The position numbers and the translations under genes were made by a program. Source: Pachypanchax playfairii (lineage: Eukaryota > Chordata > Actinopteri > Cyprinodontiformes > Aplocheilidae). Taken from it: a stretch of 64,000 nt of DNA. Under the pieces are notes generated by a model. It was not told the DNA's origin. It did no database searches and worked only from the letters and a program-made list of their open reading frames with translations. The stretch spans positions 2,285,139-2,349,138 of the forward strand of contig SSNP01000052.1 in the NCBI GenBank assembly GCA_006937955.1, in the 5' to 3' direction. Shown here piece by piece: positions 13,105 through 24,800 of this stretch (its first letter is position 1; each line of letters opens with the position of its first letter).

Positions 13105-14984
13105 TACGAATTAAAAGCAAAGGTGGCTAGTCAGTTTATGTTGGAGCAAAATCCTAGAACAAGGGGAAACAAGGCACTCTAGTTGTGTTTTTAGTTACAA
13201 AAGTTTAGAATACATACAGAACTTTCACATGAGGTTGTGGTTTTACAGGATATTGTGTGGCAAATTAACAAGGAGGATATTTAGACGTGCTGCCAAGTCT
13301 GTTCTTCTGCTCTAACATTTTTATTCTAAGCTAACAATTTAGTGGTAACATCATACTTAGCAATTGTGTATTATAGTGTTCTCAGCTTACTCTGACCAAA
13401 ATGGCAAATAAAGCAGTTTTCCAAAATACTTACTCACATACCCATTAGATTATGGGTTACAGTACATATGAATGTGCAAAAAACTTAAAATTACAGGGAT
13501 GATGGCTCAGAAATGAAGATGATCACAACAAAACAGTCAGATCTTAATCAAGGCTTGGGGTGGCATTCTGTTCTATTGAGAAAGCTGGTGTGTTTATTGT
13601 CACTGTGATGAATGTCTCAGAGTTGAGCTGTTTAATAATGAATAAAAAAGAGGCTGTAGAAAGCCTGACGCTTTGATTCTGTGAGACATAATGTTTACTG
13701 TCGATGGTTCACTCAGCCTGAGTGATACAAAAACTGCAGCACAGAGCAACAGAACGGCCAAATAAAACCTAAAGTGCATTACTCATACTGTAGATGCTAA
13801 AGGAATACAAGTCCAATAACTCATCAAAGACACTGAAAGGTTATTTTGTGTTAATGGAATCTTTTCTTCTTTTCAGATTCAATCTGTTTTAAAATAAATA
13901 ACAAGAAAATAACAGGGTGTCATATTAGATTATATTAAGAATCAGTGTTTTGTGAATCAATCATAATGAAACAAAACCCATACAGGCTATACAGATAAAA
14001 AAAAGTTCAGTTCTCAACCGTTGGGTATGTTTTTAAAACATTTTTTCTGTAATTATTGTTAAATATTAAACATTAAATCCACGGGGATCCTTGCAGAATA
14101 TATTTTTAAACCACTGCAGATGCTACATGATTTTAACTAAAATACATTCTCATTAAAGTCAGATTGAACTGAACTATAAATGTACAATAAGACTTTCTTC
14201 TCTTTTAAGGTGAAACTACGTTCCATGAAGTGCATCATTCTAAGACTACAAGCAGGCATAATGAAGGTCCTCACGTACACAACATACCATGCATTTCACT
14301 AAATCACCTCCTCACAAACAAACACGTTCTTACTCTAAACAAGTCTCACTCTTAACAGATATCTGAGCTCAGCACTTCAAAGTTAGAACCAGTACTGAAC
14401 AACTGAGGGTTATAATTGTTTTAAATGGCTGTGTGTTATGCTACTCTAACATTTAATCACATAAACATGGGAAAGAGGGTCTTCAGCCTTCTTGTCTAAC
14501 CATTATGACTCTGTAGTTTATTCATCTTCTAATATAGATGTATAGTGTGTAATAAATATAATAACTTATGTAGAAAGGAAATCTTCTGGTGTTAAATACT
14601 TACAATAATTAAATACTTCTTAGTATTAAGACAAAATCATTTGTTGGAGCTACATTTCTTAACAGACATTTGTTTCAAAGCTTAACGTGAATGTTTCATT
14701 CTGAGACTTGAAGTATCTGCTGTTCCAGACTCCAAACAAATAAAAATCAGTAGCACCAACTATCTAAGATCAATACTTCTCATTTACAAAAGAGATACTG
14801 CATAATACAATCAATACCTTTTGCAAATATTTCACCTTACAATAAAATCAGTACTAAGATGTTCTATCTTTGGTGAAAGTATCTTTGTGCAAGAGGGACT
14901 GGCAGACAAAACACTCAAATACGAAAACATTTACTGTAAAGAGTGCAGATTAAAGTTGCATATAAGTACACGTAACTGAGATTT
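13105..14984. other. No gene recognised
   Basis: AT-rich sequence without recognisable coding motifs, RNA genes or tandem repeats. Confidence 0.5.
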
Positions 14985-15067
14985 GATTTGATTCAGTTCA
15001 ATTCAATTATATTAATTCCCAAAGGGAACTTAGATGTTGTAGTAACTCAGTGTTTCTTCAGAGAGTC

Positions 15068-15253
15068 CTCCTAGAGGGTTCTAGCTGTGGACGGGAAGGA
15101 TCTCCTGTAGAGGGTTCTAGCTGTGGACAGGAAGGATCTCCTGTGGGTTCTAGCTGTAGACAGGAAGGATCTCCTGTAGAGGGTTCTACCTGTGGATGGG
15201 AAGGATCTCCTGTAGAGGGTTCTAGCTGTGGACGGGAAGGATCTCCTGTAGTG
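15068..15253. repeat. 36-bp minisatellite, about five copies
   Basis: Units of the form agggttctagctgtggacgg plus gaaggatctcctgta repeat about five times with point changes. The array lies in the 3' region of the retroelement. It appears to be an expansion inside the LINE 3' UTR. The frame it creates on the plus strand is not a gene. Confidence 0.85.
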
Positions 15254-15337
15254 GTCTGTGTTGGATCTGTTGAGTTACTGTGCTGTGAAGAAGGAGGTGA
15301 GGGTTTTCCATCATGTTCTTCATCCTCCTTTGGACAA

Positions 15338-15803
15338 TCAACTCAAGAGGATCCAGATCAGAACCAGAACAGAACCAGTCCTCTTTATCAGTTTGTCCAG
15401 CCTCTTTACGTGACCTGCTCTCATTCTCCGCCCCAACAGTTCAGTCTGTTGTCCAGGTGAACAGCAGGTATTTATACTCCTCCACCACCTCCACTTCTTC
15501 CCCCGTGATGGAAATGGGTTTTGGCATGTTGCTGCTCTAAAACCCACAATCATCTCCCTTGTCTTGTTCACATTCAAGATGAGATGATTGTTCCTACACC
15601 AGGACACAAAGCGGTCCACCAGTTCTCTGTACTTGGTCTCTGGTTCATCTCTGATCCACCAACAACTGCAGAGTCATCAGAGTATTTCTGCAGATGACAG
15701 GACTCTGACCTGTACTGAAAGTCTGATGTGTACAGAGTGAAAAGGAATGGTGAGAGTACAGTACCCTGTGGTGCTCCTGTGCTGCTGATCACCTGGTCAG
15801 ATA
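15338..15803 (-). pseudogene. Reverse-transcriptase region of L2/Rex1-like LINE (3' part)
   Basis: The minus strand gives CISDQVISSTGAPQGTVLSP, then TLYTSDFQYRSESCHLQKYSDDSAVVG, the RT active-site loop with YSDD in place of the usual [YF]ADD. A frameshift follows, then WCRNNHLILNVNKTREMIVGF, the standard block after the active site. It is interrupted by shifts and is non-functional. Confidence 0.75.
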
Positions 15804-15805
15804 TA

Positions 15806-17407
15806 CAGTGGGGCAAAAAAGTATTTAGTCAGCCACCCATTGTGTAAGTTCTCCCACTTAAAAAGATCAGAGAGGCCTGTAATTTTCATCATAGGTATAC
15901 TTCAACTATGAGAGACAAAATGAGGAAAAAAAATCCAGAAAATCACATTGTCTGATTTTTAAAGAATTTATTTGCAAATTATGGTGGAAAATAAGTATTT
16001 GGTCACCTACAAACAAGTAAGATTTCTGGCTTTCACAGACCTGTAACTTCTTTAAGAGGCTCCTCGGTCCTCCACTCGTTACCTGTATTAATGGCACCTG
16101 TGTGAACTCGTTATCAGTATAAAAGACACCTGTCCACAACCTCAAACAGTCACGCTCCAAACTCCACTATGGCCAAGACCAAAGAGCTGTCAAAGGACAC
16201 CAGAAACAAAATTGTAGACCTTCACCAGGCTGGGAAGACTGAATCTGCAATAGGTAAGCAGCTTGGTGTGAAGAAATCAACTGTGGGAGCAATTATTAGA
16301 AAATGGAAGACATACAAGACCACTGATAATCTCCCTCGATCTGGGGCTCCACGCAAGATCTCACCCCGTGGGGTCAAAATGATCACAAGAACGGTGAGCA
16401 AAAATCCCAGAACCACACGGAGGGACCTAGTGAATGACCTGCAGAGAGCTGGGACCAAAGTAACAAAGGCTACCATCAGTAACACACTACGCCGCCAGGG
16501 ACTCAAATCCTGCAGTGCCAGACGTGTCCCCCTGCTGAAGCCAGGACACGTCCAGGCCCGTCTGCGGTTTGCTAGAGAGCATTTGGATGATCCAGAAGAG
16601 GATTGGGAGAACATCATATGGTCAGATGAAACCAAAATAGAACTTTTTGGTAGAAACTCAACTTGTCGTGTTTGGAGGGGAAAGAATGCTGAGTTGGATC
16701 CAAAGAACACCATACCTACTGTAAAGCATGGGGGTGGAAACATCATGCTTTGGGGCTGTTTTTCTGCAAGGGGACCAGGACGACTGATCCGTGTAAAGGA
16801 AAGAATGAATGGGGCCATGTATCGTAAGATTTTGAGTGAAAACCTCCTTCCATCAGCAAGGGCATTGAAAATGAGACGTGGCTGGGTCTTTCAGCATGAC
16901 AATGATCCCAAACACACCGCCCGGGCAACGAAGGAGTGGCTTCGTAAGAAGCATTTCAAGGTCCTGGAGTGGTCTAGCCAGTCTCCAGATCTCAACCCCA
17001 TCGAAAATCTCTGGAGGGAGTTGAAAGTCCGTGTTGCCCAGCGTCAGCCCCAAAACATCACTGCTCTAGAGGAGATCTGCATGGAGGAATGGGCCAAAAT
17101 ACCAGCAACAGTGTGTGAAAACCTTGTGAAGACTTACAGAAAACGTTTGACCTCTGTCATTGCCAACAAAGGCTATATAACAAAGTATTGAGATTAACTT
17201 TTGTTATTGACCAAATACTTATTTTCCACCATAATTTGCAAATAAATTCTTTAAAAATCAGACAATGTGATTTTCTGGATTTTTTTTCCTCATTTTGTCT
17301 CTCATAGTTGAGGTATACCTATGATGAAAATTACAGGCCTCTCTGATCTTTTTAAGTGGGAGAACTTACACAATTGGTGGCTGACTAAATACTTCTTTGC
17401 CCCACTG
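15806..17407 (+). mobile_element. Complete Tc1/mariner transposon, copy 2
   Basis: A 1,602-bp element with TA duplication (15804-15805 and 17408-17409) and the same about 200-bp inverted repeats as copy 1. It sits inside the reverse-transcriptase region of the L2/Rex1-like element. Joining the flanks with one TA restores the RT frame (K-D-C-I-S-D), so the insertion site is exact and the insertion is younger than the host element. Confidence 0.95.
16169..17191 (+). CDS. Tc1-family transposase, intact (copy 2)
   Basis: A 340-residue DD34E transposase, the better-preserved of the two copies. Paired-type helix-turn-helix units fill residues 1-115. Catalytic residues D153, D244 and E279 are present in WSDETKIELFG, HDNDPKH and PIENLWRELK. 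Pro277 matches the family consensus. Ser269 replaces the Pro seen in copy 1. There are no stops or shifts, and intact inverted repeats flank the gene, so an autonomous or recently autonomous element is plausible. Confidence 0.95.
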   Translation: MAKTKELSKDTRNKIVDLHQAGKTESAIGKQLGVKKSTVGAIIRKWKTYKTTDNLPRSGAPRKISPRGVKMITRTVSKNPRTTRRDLVNDLQRAGTKVTKATISNTLRRQGLKSCSARRVPLLKPGHVQARLRFAREHLDDPEEDWENIIWSDETKIELFGRNSTCRVWRGKNAELDPKNTIPTVKHGGGNIMLWGCFSARGPGRLIRVKERMNGAMYRKILSENLLPSARALKMRRGWVFQHDNDPKHTARATKEWLRKKHFKVLEWSSQSPDLNPIENLWRELKVRVAQRQPQNITALEEICMEEWAKIPATVCENLVKTYRKRLTSVIANKGYITKY

Positions 17408-17409
17408 TA

Positions 17410-18640
17410 CAATCCTTCAGTCTCACAAACTATGGTCTGTTTGTGAGGTAGTCCTTAATCCAGGTGATTGTGGAGGCACCCATCTCTGTCTTCTGGAGAT
17501 TTTTACACAGTAAAATTGGCTGAATTGTGTTAAATACACTGGAGAAATCAAAGAACATGATCTTCACAGTGCTGCCTGCTTTGTCCAGATGACAGTGGGT
17601 TTGTTGAAGCAGGTGTATGATGGCGTCTTCCACTCCAACCCCACGGTGATAAACAAACTGCAGTGGGTCTTGAAAGGTGCTTGTTTGGTTATTTAGGTGG
17701 ACCAACATGAGTCTCTCCAAGACTTTCATGAAGTGTGGTATTAGTGGAACAGGTCTGTCGTTGTTAACCCAGATGCATGAGATGTATTTGGTTCTGGAAC
17801 AAGGCAAGATGTTTTCCATAGAACTGGCACCTTCTCCTGGGTGAGGCTGAGGCTGAAGATATGCTGCAGAATCCCACAAAGCTGATCTGCACAAGCCTTT
17901 AGGACTCTGGGGCTTACACCATCCGGACCAGCTGCCTTGTTCCTGTTCAGTCTCTCCAGCTGCTTCTTCACCTGACTGCTAGATACAGACAGGCGGGAGG
18001 TGGAGGCAATAGAGACACCAGCTTCTTCTGATGTTGAAGATTATGGAACATCACCAGAAAAAAGGCCCATGACTGAAGGTGAGACAGTTTAGCTGTGACA
18101 GTGACGCTGTAGGTGAAGGGAGGGTGGGAGGTCTGTTTGGTTTGGGGCAGGACAGGAAGATGTTGAGCTTGTTTATTGAACTTGTTGAAGAACATGTTCA
18201 GTTTAGACTTTATCCAGACTTCCATCTAAGTGATCTTCCTTCTGCTTAAAGCCTGTGATCTTCTTCATCCCTGACCACAGATCTCTTACTTTGTTTTGCT
18301 AGAGCTTGTTCTCCAGCTTTTTCATCCATGTCTCTCTACCTGAAAGCTCTTCTTTCTTTGTTAAGTAGTTCTTTCAGGTCACTGGTGATCTGGGGTTTAT
18401 TTTGGGGGAAACACTTCACTGTTCTGGTGGGGATAATCTTGTCCATACAGAAGTTTACATATTCAGTCACACAATCAGTGGCAGCATTGATGTCCTCTCC
18501 ATGAGGCTCACAGAGAGCATCTGTCAAAACCTCCTCGAAGAGTTTCTTCAGCTTCCTAGGACCATCTCCTTGCAGTTTTTTTTATCAGAGGTTGCCTCTG
18601 AACAAATAGTTTTAACAAGGAGCAAAAAATCAGACAGATT
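17410..18640 (-). pseudogene. Reverse-transcriptase region of L2/Rex1-like LINE (5' part)
   Basis: The minus-strand frames 18527-18336, 17971-17741 and 17894-17430 together give the endonuclease-RT linker and RT blocks 1-4: NRNKAAGPDGVSP, EKVPVLWKTSCLVP, FHKVLERLMLVHL-like, YHRGVGVEDAIIHLL and DFSSVFNTIQP. The frame changes between blocks and stops occur, so this is a dead copy. It continues on the other side of the Tc1 insertion at 15805-15338. Confidence 0.75.
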
Positions 18641-19440
18641 CTGATCATCTCTGTGAGAGTACGTTATGCCGTTTGCATCCCTCAAGTTTGAATAAAACAA
18701 ATCCACTGTTTTATTTTTATCTGGTGCAGCAGCTATAAAACGTTAAAATGCTGGAGATGTTAAAGAGAGAGAAGCGTGGCTAAGATCTTCAGATATTACC
18801 ACAAACACACTGGGGTGCTGAATCTGTAGCTTAGCAACATCTGAGCAGATGCTGCCACACATCAAGTTTATGGCAAAATGAATCCAGCTACTAAGAGAAC
18901 ACTGGTGAACTCTCTCAGTGGAAAAACATCATAGTTAACAGCTAATAGCCTTGATTCCACCTTCTATTGTTAACAAGAACAGAAATTCCACCTCCATATT
19001 TTAATGTTCACCTTCAGATCTACGTGTGCCTCTGAAAGCCAGGCAGAGACTGGAGTCCAGGATATGCTCCTGTTACCAGGTCTCAGTAAATCATATAACA
19101 CTCCATTACCGATACTCAAGCTTATCAAGCTTATTAACAAGAGATCTCACTTTTGCTAATATGACTAATGAAAGAGAAGTTTTAAACTCTTTCCTTTTCT
19201 ATCTCTCTTCGCTTTGCTCCTGCTCCTCTATCCACTTTTCCTTCTTTTTAACTCATCTGAGATTTTGGGTCTCAAATTTAGTATTACTACAGCCTTAGAA
19301 ATGTCCATCAGCTGCTCTTTCTAGTAAACAAGTCTCTTGTTGCTATGGTTATGTATATTAACTAGCAGCAAAAAAAGTGACAAATTAAGCAAAATATCCT
19401 TCAATTAGCACAGCATCCAAACCAAAATAAAAACAATCCC

Positions 19441-21827
19441 CAAAATGTAAAGTTTACCAGAAGAAAACCAGGAATAAATACTTAAAAAGTACCTAGTAAT
19501 ATTACTTAGCAACTCCAACAAACTGCCACCAAGTGTAGCGTTATTGTAGAATCTTGATCAGGGTGAACTCAGGGATGAATGAGGAAAAAAATATTTCAAA
19601 AATGGAAAAAAATATCAATTTAAAATGCAATGAAATCAATAAATTAATGCATTTTAATATTTAAGACCTTTAAAAATTGTAGTCAGTATACATGAGATGT
19701 TTTTGAACATGACAGCTTCACTTTGCTTGTAAAGTTAGATCCATTCCAGCATTTTGGATCTGGATCCCATTGGAACAGGTGGAACAGTTGGAACGGGGCA
19801 ACTCAAGGCTGGAAATGAAACAAAACTGATAATATATGTGAAAATATTATTGTTATTACTGAATATAAATTGAGAATCAAGATTAAGATACAAAGGTGGG
19901 TTGAGGTTTGTCAGCAAGTGTATTGTCAATAATGTACAACAGAAGTAACACTGGCAGGGATTTTTACAGAACATGATCTTATTAAGCAGTTGTTTAAATT
20001 AGGGAAAAGGTGATGGTCTAACTTGGTTACTGGTCTGTCATGTACAAGAGAGGAAATGTTTTCAGGTCCAAAAGCCAGGCTCTGTGATGGTCTGAGATTG
20101 TATCAGTGTTTCTGGTAAATATCATTTTCATGTCTGTAATGACAGAATGAATGTTTCTCAATATTTTCGTAACACAAGGAACGTTTCATTCTTCAGGAAC
20201 AAAACGTTTAATAACTGTTATGAGAAGGAACTATGACGTTATGGCTGTACCGCCTCAGTGCTGCAGGGTTAGTGTTCCAACTTTTCCTTGGGATGTGATG
20301 GAGCGCTGAAATGTACAACAGATGTTTATATTAATCAATAAAGATGAAGAGACAAACCATGAATGTCTCGGTTTATACTATATTAAATAAAAGTAAAAAA
20401 TCTTCTCTATTTTTTCAGTTTTTTATGCTGAATATGCTTTTAAAGGGCCAAAGAAAAGTATTTAAAAGATTAAGAAAAATAAGCAGTAAGAAGACGTCTT
20501 TAGAAAAAAGAAAAGGGTACTGATATAATAATATTAAATCTTTGGAAATACACGATTACTATTGTTAAATAAAAATCAATCCACACACAGACAAAAGTAG
20601 GTGAACTGTAAAATATAGACTATTTGCATGGTCTATATATATGTTGCTCTTAAAGTGTTTTATATAGAATATCATGATAAGATTATCATAAAGATTTCTT
20701 GGTTGTTGTGGAGTATATGAAGTGTTTTGTTGTGATGAAGCCTGTAGGAGGCAGCAGATAACAGGATCCAGAACCTGTTGGGGTTTTGGATGAGTGACTG
20801 AATGTCTCAGCAAACAGCAGCTGTTTCACTGCAGTCATGAGTCTGTGATCCGCCGGCTGCTGAGGACTTCAGGTTAGAAAGTCGGTGCCTTTTACTTACT
20901 TATTGATACTTATTAAGGAATCAGTTAACATTTATCTGATTTTGTGTTGTTTTAGATGTAAAAATACAAGCACAGTTACTGGCTGGTGTATTTACTATTG
21001 ATACAACATAGTAATACAGCAGAAAGAGCAGACATGAATTCTGGATCTTTACTGTTAAGCATGTGATTCAAAAATTATAAAAAAGTGTTAATTATATTCC
21101 AGAATTTTACATTTTCTGATTTAACAATATTTAAATAGCTTCTGGCTCCTGAAGGAATCCCTTATATATCGTCATTCTAAAAATGTGATTCAACATTGTC
21201 TACCGTTAGAAGAAATATGTGTGAAGAGACATCAGTCGCATCTTAAAGTAAAATGAATCACTGCAAAGTTTCACCATCAGCTTTGCTTTTCTTAAGTGTT
21301 TTAGGCAGTTTTACTGCGACAGTCTTCCTGATATTGTGCCTACATGTAAAAGTGCATGAGAGCAGCAGTTTATTTCCACTTGGTCGCAATGCATTTTTAA
21401 CAATCAGTGTAGTTTCTGTGGCAACTGGACAAGCGACTGGTGTTGAGTACTTGCCTATGAAGGTGCTATGGTAGATGCCATGTATAAAGAGCAGCAGCAA
21501 AGCTTTGCTGGTTTAGCAGCGTCCTCCCATACGAGCTGAAAGCGAGTCTCTCTCTCCCTCTTTCAGCCTCTTCTTCAGAGTGACAGATCTGCTCACTCCA
21601 TCAAGTCATTTTCTCCAATAAAGCTGAAATAATTTTCAAGCAGAGCCAACCAGCAGCTCTCTCTGTTCCACGCCATGATGGTCCTCATACACTGATTCAT
21701 TCATCTGGCCATCCAAAAAAAACACAAATTGCTGTTGCTTTTCCCCAAATTTAAATCATGACGCAGTATCAATTAACTCATCAACTCAAATCCAGTTAAA
21801 TCCTCAATCCTATAGTTCTGCAGTATT
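19441..21827. other. Intergenic, 3' side of tbcel
   Basis: No gene recognised. The tbcel 3' UTR should occupy the right end. A possible minus-strand AATAAA signal is at 21369-21374, about 455 bp after the stop codon. Confidence 0.4.
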
Positions 21828-24800
21828 TCACTTGGTCTTGGGTACCACCAGGATTTCATCACCATCTTGGATGCTGTAGGAGTGGAGGGCCCGGGTGTTG
21901 TACTTCAGTTCCTCCGGACCAAAGGCGCTGTTCTTATCAATGTAGTAAAGCCTCATGCTGTTGGAGGAGAGCTGCACTACAGTTGTTAACTGCTTCTTCA
22001 GCTCAGCGACTGTTTGGTCCAAACGGATGATCAGCTAAAACAAAGAAAACAGTTTCTATATTTATACCTTTGACATAAATCTGGCCATGAATTTAAAATC
22101 TTCATTGTCCTAAAATAGTTCAAATTTACCAAAAAACAACTTATGCATTTTCAAAAACTGATTAATTTCTGTTAAGTGACAGTTAAAGTAATGTTGACTT
22201 GAATTTCTGGTTAATTTATTTAATTGTTTCTTGATTTTGTCTTGAAAAAATGAGTTAAATAACAAAACTTATTGTTAGTGTTTTTAACCAACTTCTTCTT
22301 ATATCAGTGACCAACTCATTGTCAGATTCAGACATGAATTAAGATGAAATTAGAATAGATGTGTTCTCTGGCTATGATCTGAAGTAAAGTGACAACAAAC
22401 AAACAAAAATTACAGATGAAGCTTTTTAAAGTCTTCAAAACTAAATCTATATCTTAATTCTGAATTTAACATATTTTAAGACACAACAAAACAAGAAGTA
22501 AATATAGTTTCTTATTTAACCATCAAGATACAATTAGCATTCTAAAAACTGAGAAACACAACAGTGTGATATCTGTACATATTTTATATTAAAGGTGCAG
22601 TATGTAAGAATTAGACCTTGTTGTCAAATCAGAGTCCCGCAGTTCATGTAGAAAAAAAAAATCGCCTCTCACCCCCTCTCCTCCCTGATTTTTCTGCTGG
22701 GTTGCCAGTTCTGATGTTTATCCTCATTTAGTTTCTCTTGTATTTGTTCAGTTTTTGGGAATGTCTGAAGGCCTATCTGCTCAGCGTTGAGTTTTCCTAA
22801 GTGCATTTGAACGCCCCATCATGTGCAGCTCGGCTGATCAGTAGGAAGGATGTGGTGGTTTCTTACTTTCTGCTGCTGCTTGTGTTGAAGACTTGGCAGC
22901 CTTGCATACTCACATGTGATTCGTTATGGAACCAGGAAGTCTGGACGTGTAAATAATGATTCTGGTCCAGGTTAGCTTTTTAAAATGACATAAACTAGAG
23001 ACCACCCAGCTGACTGAGATCCAGATCTGTTACAATGTGACTTTATTTTCAACATCGGTGGGACCATTAGACTGTTGTGTGATTATTTACCTGGAAAATT
23101 CTTATATATTGTACCTTTAAAGAAGTGATTTTATGTAGCATAAATGTGAGAATTATCATTGAATCATAGATAGTTTTAAAAAGCTTAGCAGCTGTTAGTT
23201 TTTGCCAATAAGGACAAACCCAGACAAGATTATTACATATTCACAAAAAAATATCCACTTACATTTAATTTGATTTACCATTTCTTTTCCAGTTTTGTAG
23301 CTACAAGCTTTAATTTAAGCTTATTTTTCATTAATATGCTCAAAACACAACCTTTAAATTAATAAAGCTCCTTCAGACACATTATTCTTGGATGAACAAC
23401 AAACACTTATAAAATAATCTAGGTGTCTTTTGCATAATTCTGTTCAAATATCATCATATGTCATTTTTTTTTCCCCAAAAAATTAAAATGTCAACTTTTG
23501 AATATCTACTTTGGATTTTAAAAGTATAATTCAAACTTTAATTTGTATAAAATACTAGTAAAAAATGTACTGATACAAATATTCTTCAAAGCACTACATT
23601 CTGTTGATATTATTAACTGAAAATGAATTAATTCTGACAATTATAATAAAAAGCTTATAACATATAACAGAAATGGCTTCAAGAGAAGCTTGAGACACTC
23701 AGAGCTGGTTTTGTGTTGAATAACAATAACAACAATAAATAAAACTTCTGTGTTTTTCTGCAGAGTCGAGGAAAAATTCTTTCACTAGTAATTTTTAGGG
23801 TGTGTAGATTTCAAAATAAACTGCTGAAGCATTAACAAGTCTTAACCAGATTTACTAAAAATAGAATTTAGCTTCATGATTCTGCAATTGGAAAATATTC
23901 TGAGTAAAAGTATAGTTATTTATCAACTAACCTGTTCTACTTTTTCCTCACAGTGAACCTCTACTTGAGCCCGGCAGCGAGGTCTGAGGTCGATTTCAGC
24001 AAGTGGCTCCAGCTTCCCATACTTTGTTACCAGGGAATGATATCTGAGGAGGAAAAGAAGCACCTGAACAGTATTGCACACATGACAACACACTGCACCA
24101 GTGTCCAGTCCAGGTCCTGACGGGGTCACTATCCTGCATGTTGTACATGTTTCTCTGCTCCAACACACCCAACTGAAATCAGCTGGTGATAACATTTCAA
24201 CCAAAACATCCAAGATTATTAATGATTATTAATATAAACATAATAATGAATGTATTTTTACAGGGGAAAATGGGGCGTGAGATCGACAGGCGGATCGGTG
24301 CGGCATCTGCAGTAATGCGGACCCTGCGTCGATCTGTCGTGGTGAAGAAGGAGCTGAGCCAGAAGGCGAAGCTCTCGATTTACCGGTCGATCTACGTTCC
24401 TACCCTCACCTATGGTCACGAGCTCTGGGTAGTGACCGAAAGAATGAGATCGCGGGTACAAGCGGCCGAAATGAGTTTTCTTCGCAGGGTGGCCGGGCTC
24501 TCCCTTAGAGATAGGGTGAGAAGCTCGGTCATCCGGGAGGGGCTCAAAGTAGAACCGCTGCTCCTCCGCATCGAGAGGAGCCAGATGAGGTGGCTCGGGC
24601 ATCTGGTCAGAATGCCTCCTGGACGCCTCCCTGGTGAGGTGTTCCGGGCACGTCCCACGGGACGGAGGCCCCAGGGAAGACCCAGGACACGCTGGAGGGA
24701 CTACGTCTCCCGGCTGGCCTGGGAACGCCTTGGGATCCCCCCGGATGAGCTGGCGGTTGTGGCCGGGGAGAGGGAAGTCTGGGCTGCCCTGCTTAGACAG

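Larger units (their letters stand above)
14985..19440 (-). mobile_element. L2/Rex1-like non-LTR retrotransposon, interrupted by Tc1
   Basis: Read on the minus strand from about 19440 to 14985. The 5' end region (19020-19440) matches the copy at 63320-63620. An apurinic endonuclease relic follows (for example GGGISVLVNNRRW near 18950-19000), then the linker with PHGEDINAATDCVTEY (about 18440-18520). RT blocks come next: RLNRNKAAGPDGVSPRVLK (about 17890-17955) and FFDFSSVFNTIQP (about 17520-17560). After the Tc1 insertion the frame continues with STGAPQGTVLSPFLFTLY and the catalytic block YSDDSAVVG. The 3' end at about 14985-15040 reads as a LINE tail. Several stops and shifts make it non-functional. 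Confidence 0.8.

Noticed and set aside
15050..15460. A 136-residue plus-strand frame with SSCGREGSPVEG repeats
   Set aside because: It is the 36-bp minisatellite in the 3' region of a minus-strand LINE. No start context or family support.
24258..24658. Minus-strand frames of 114 and 80 residues
   Set aside because: Antisense to the RTE/Rex3-like ORF and without motifs of their own.
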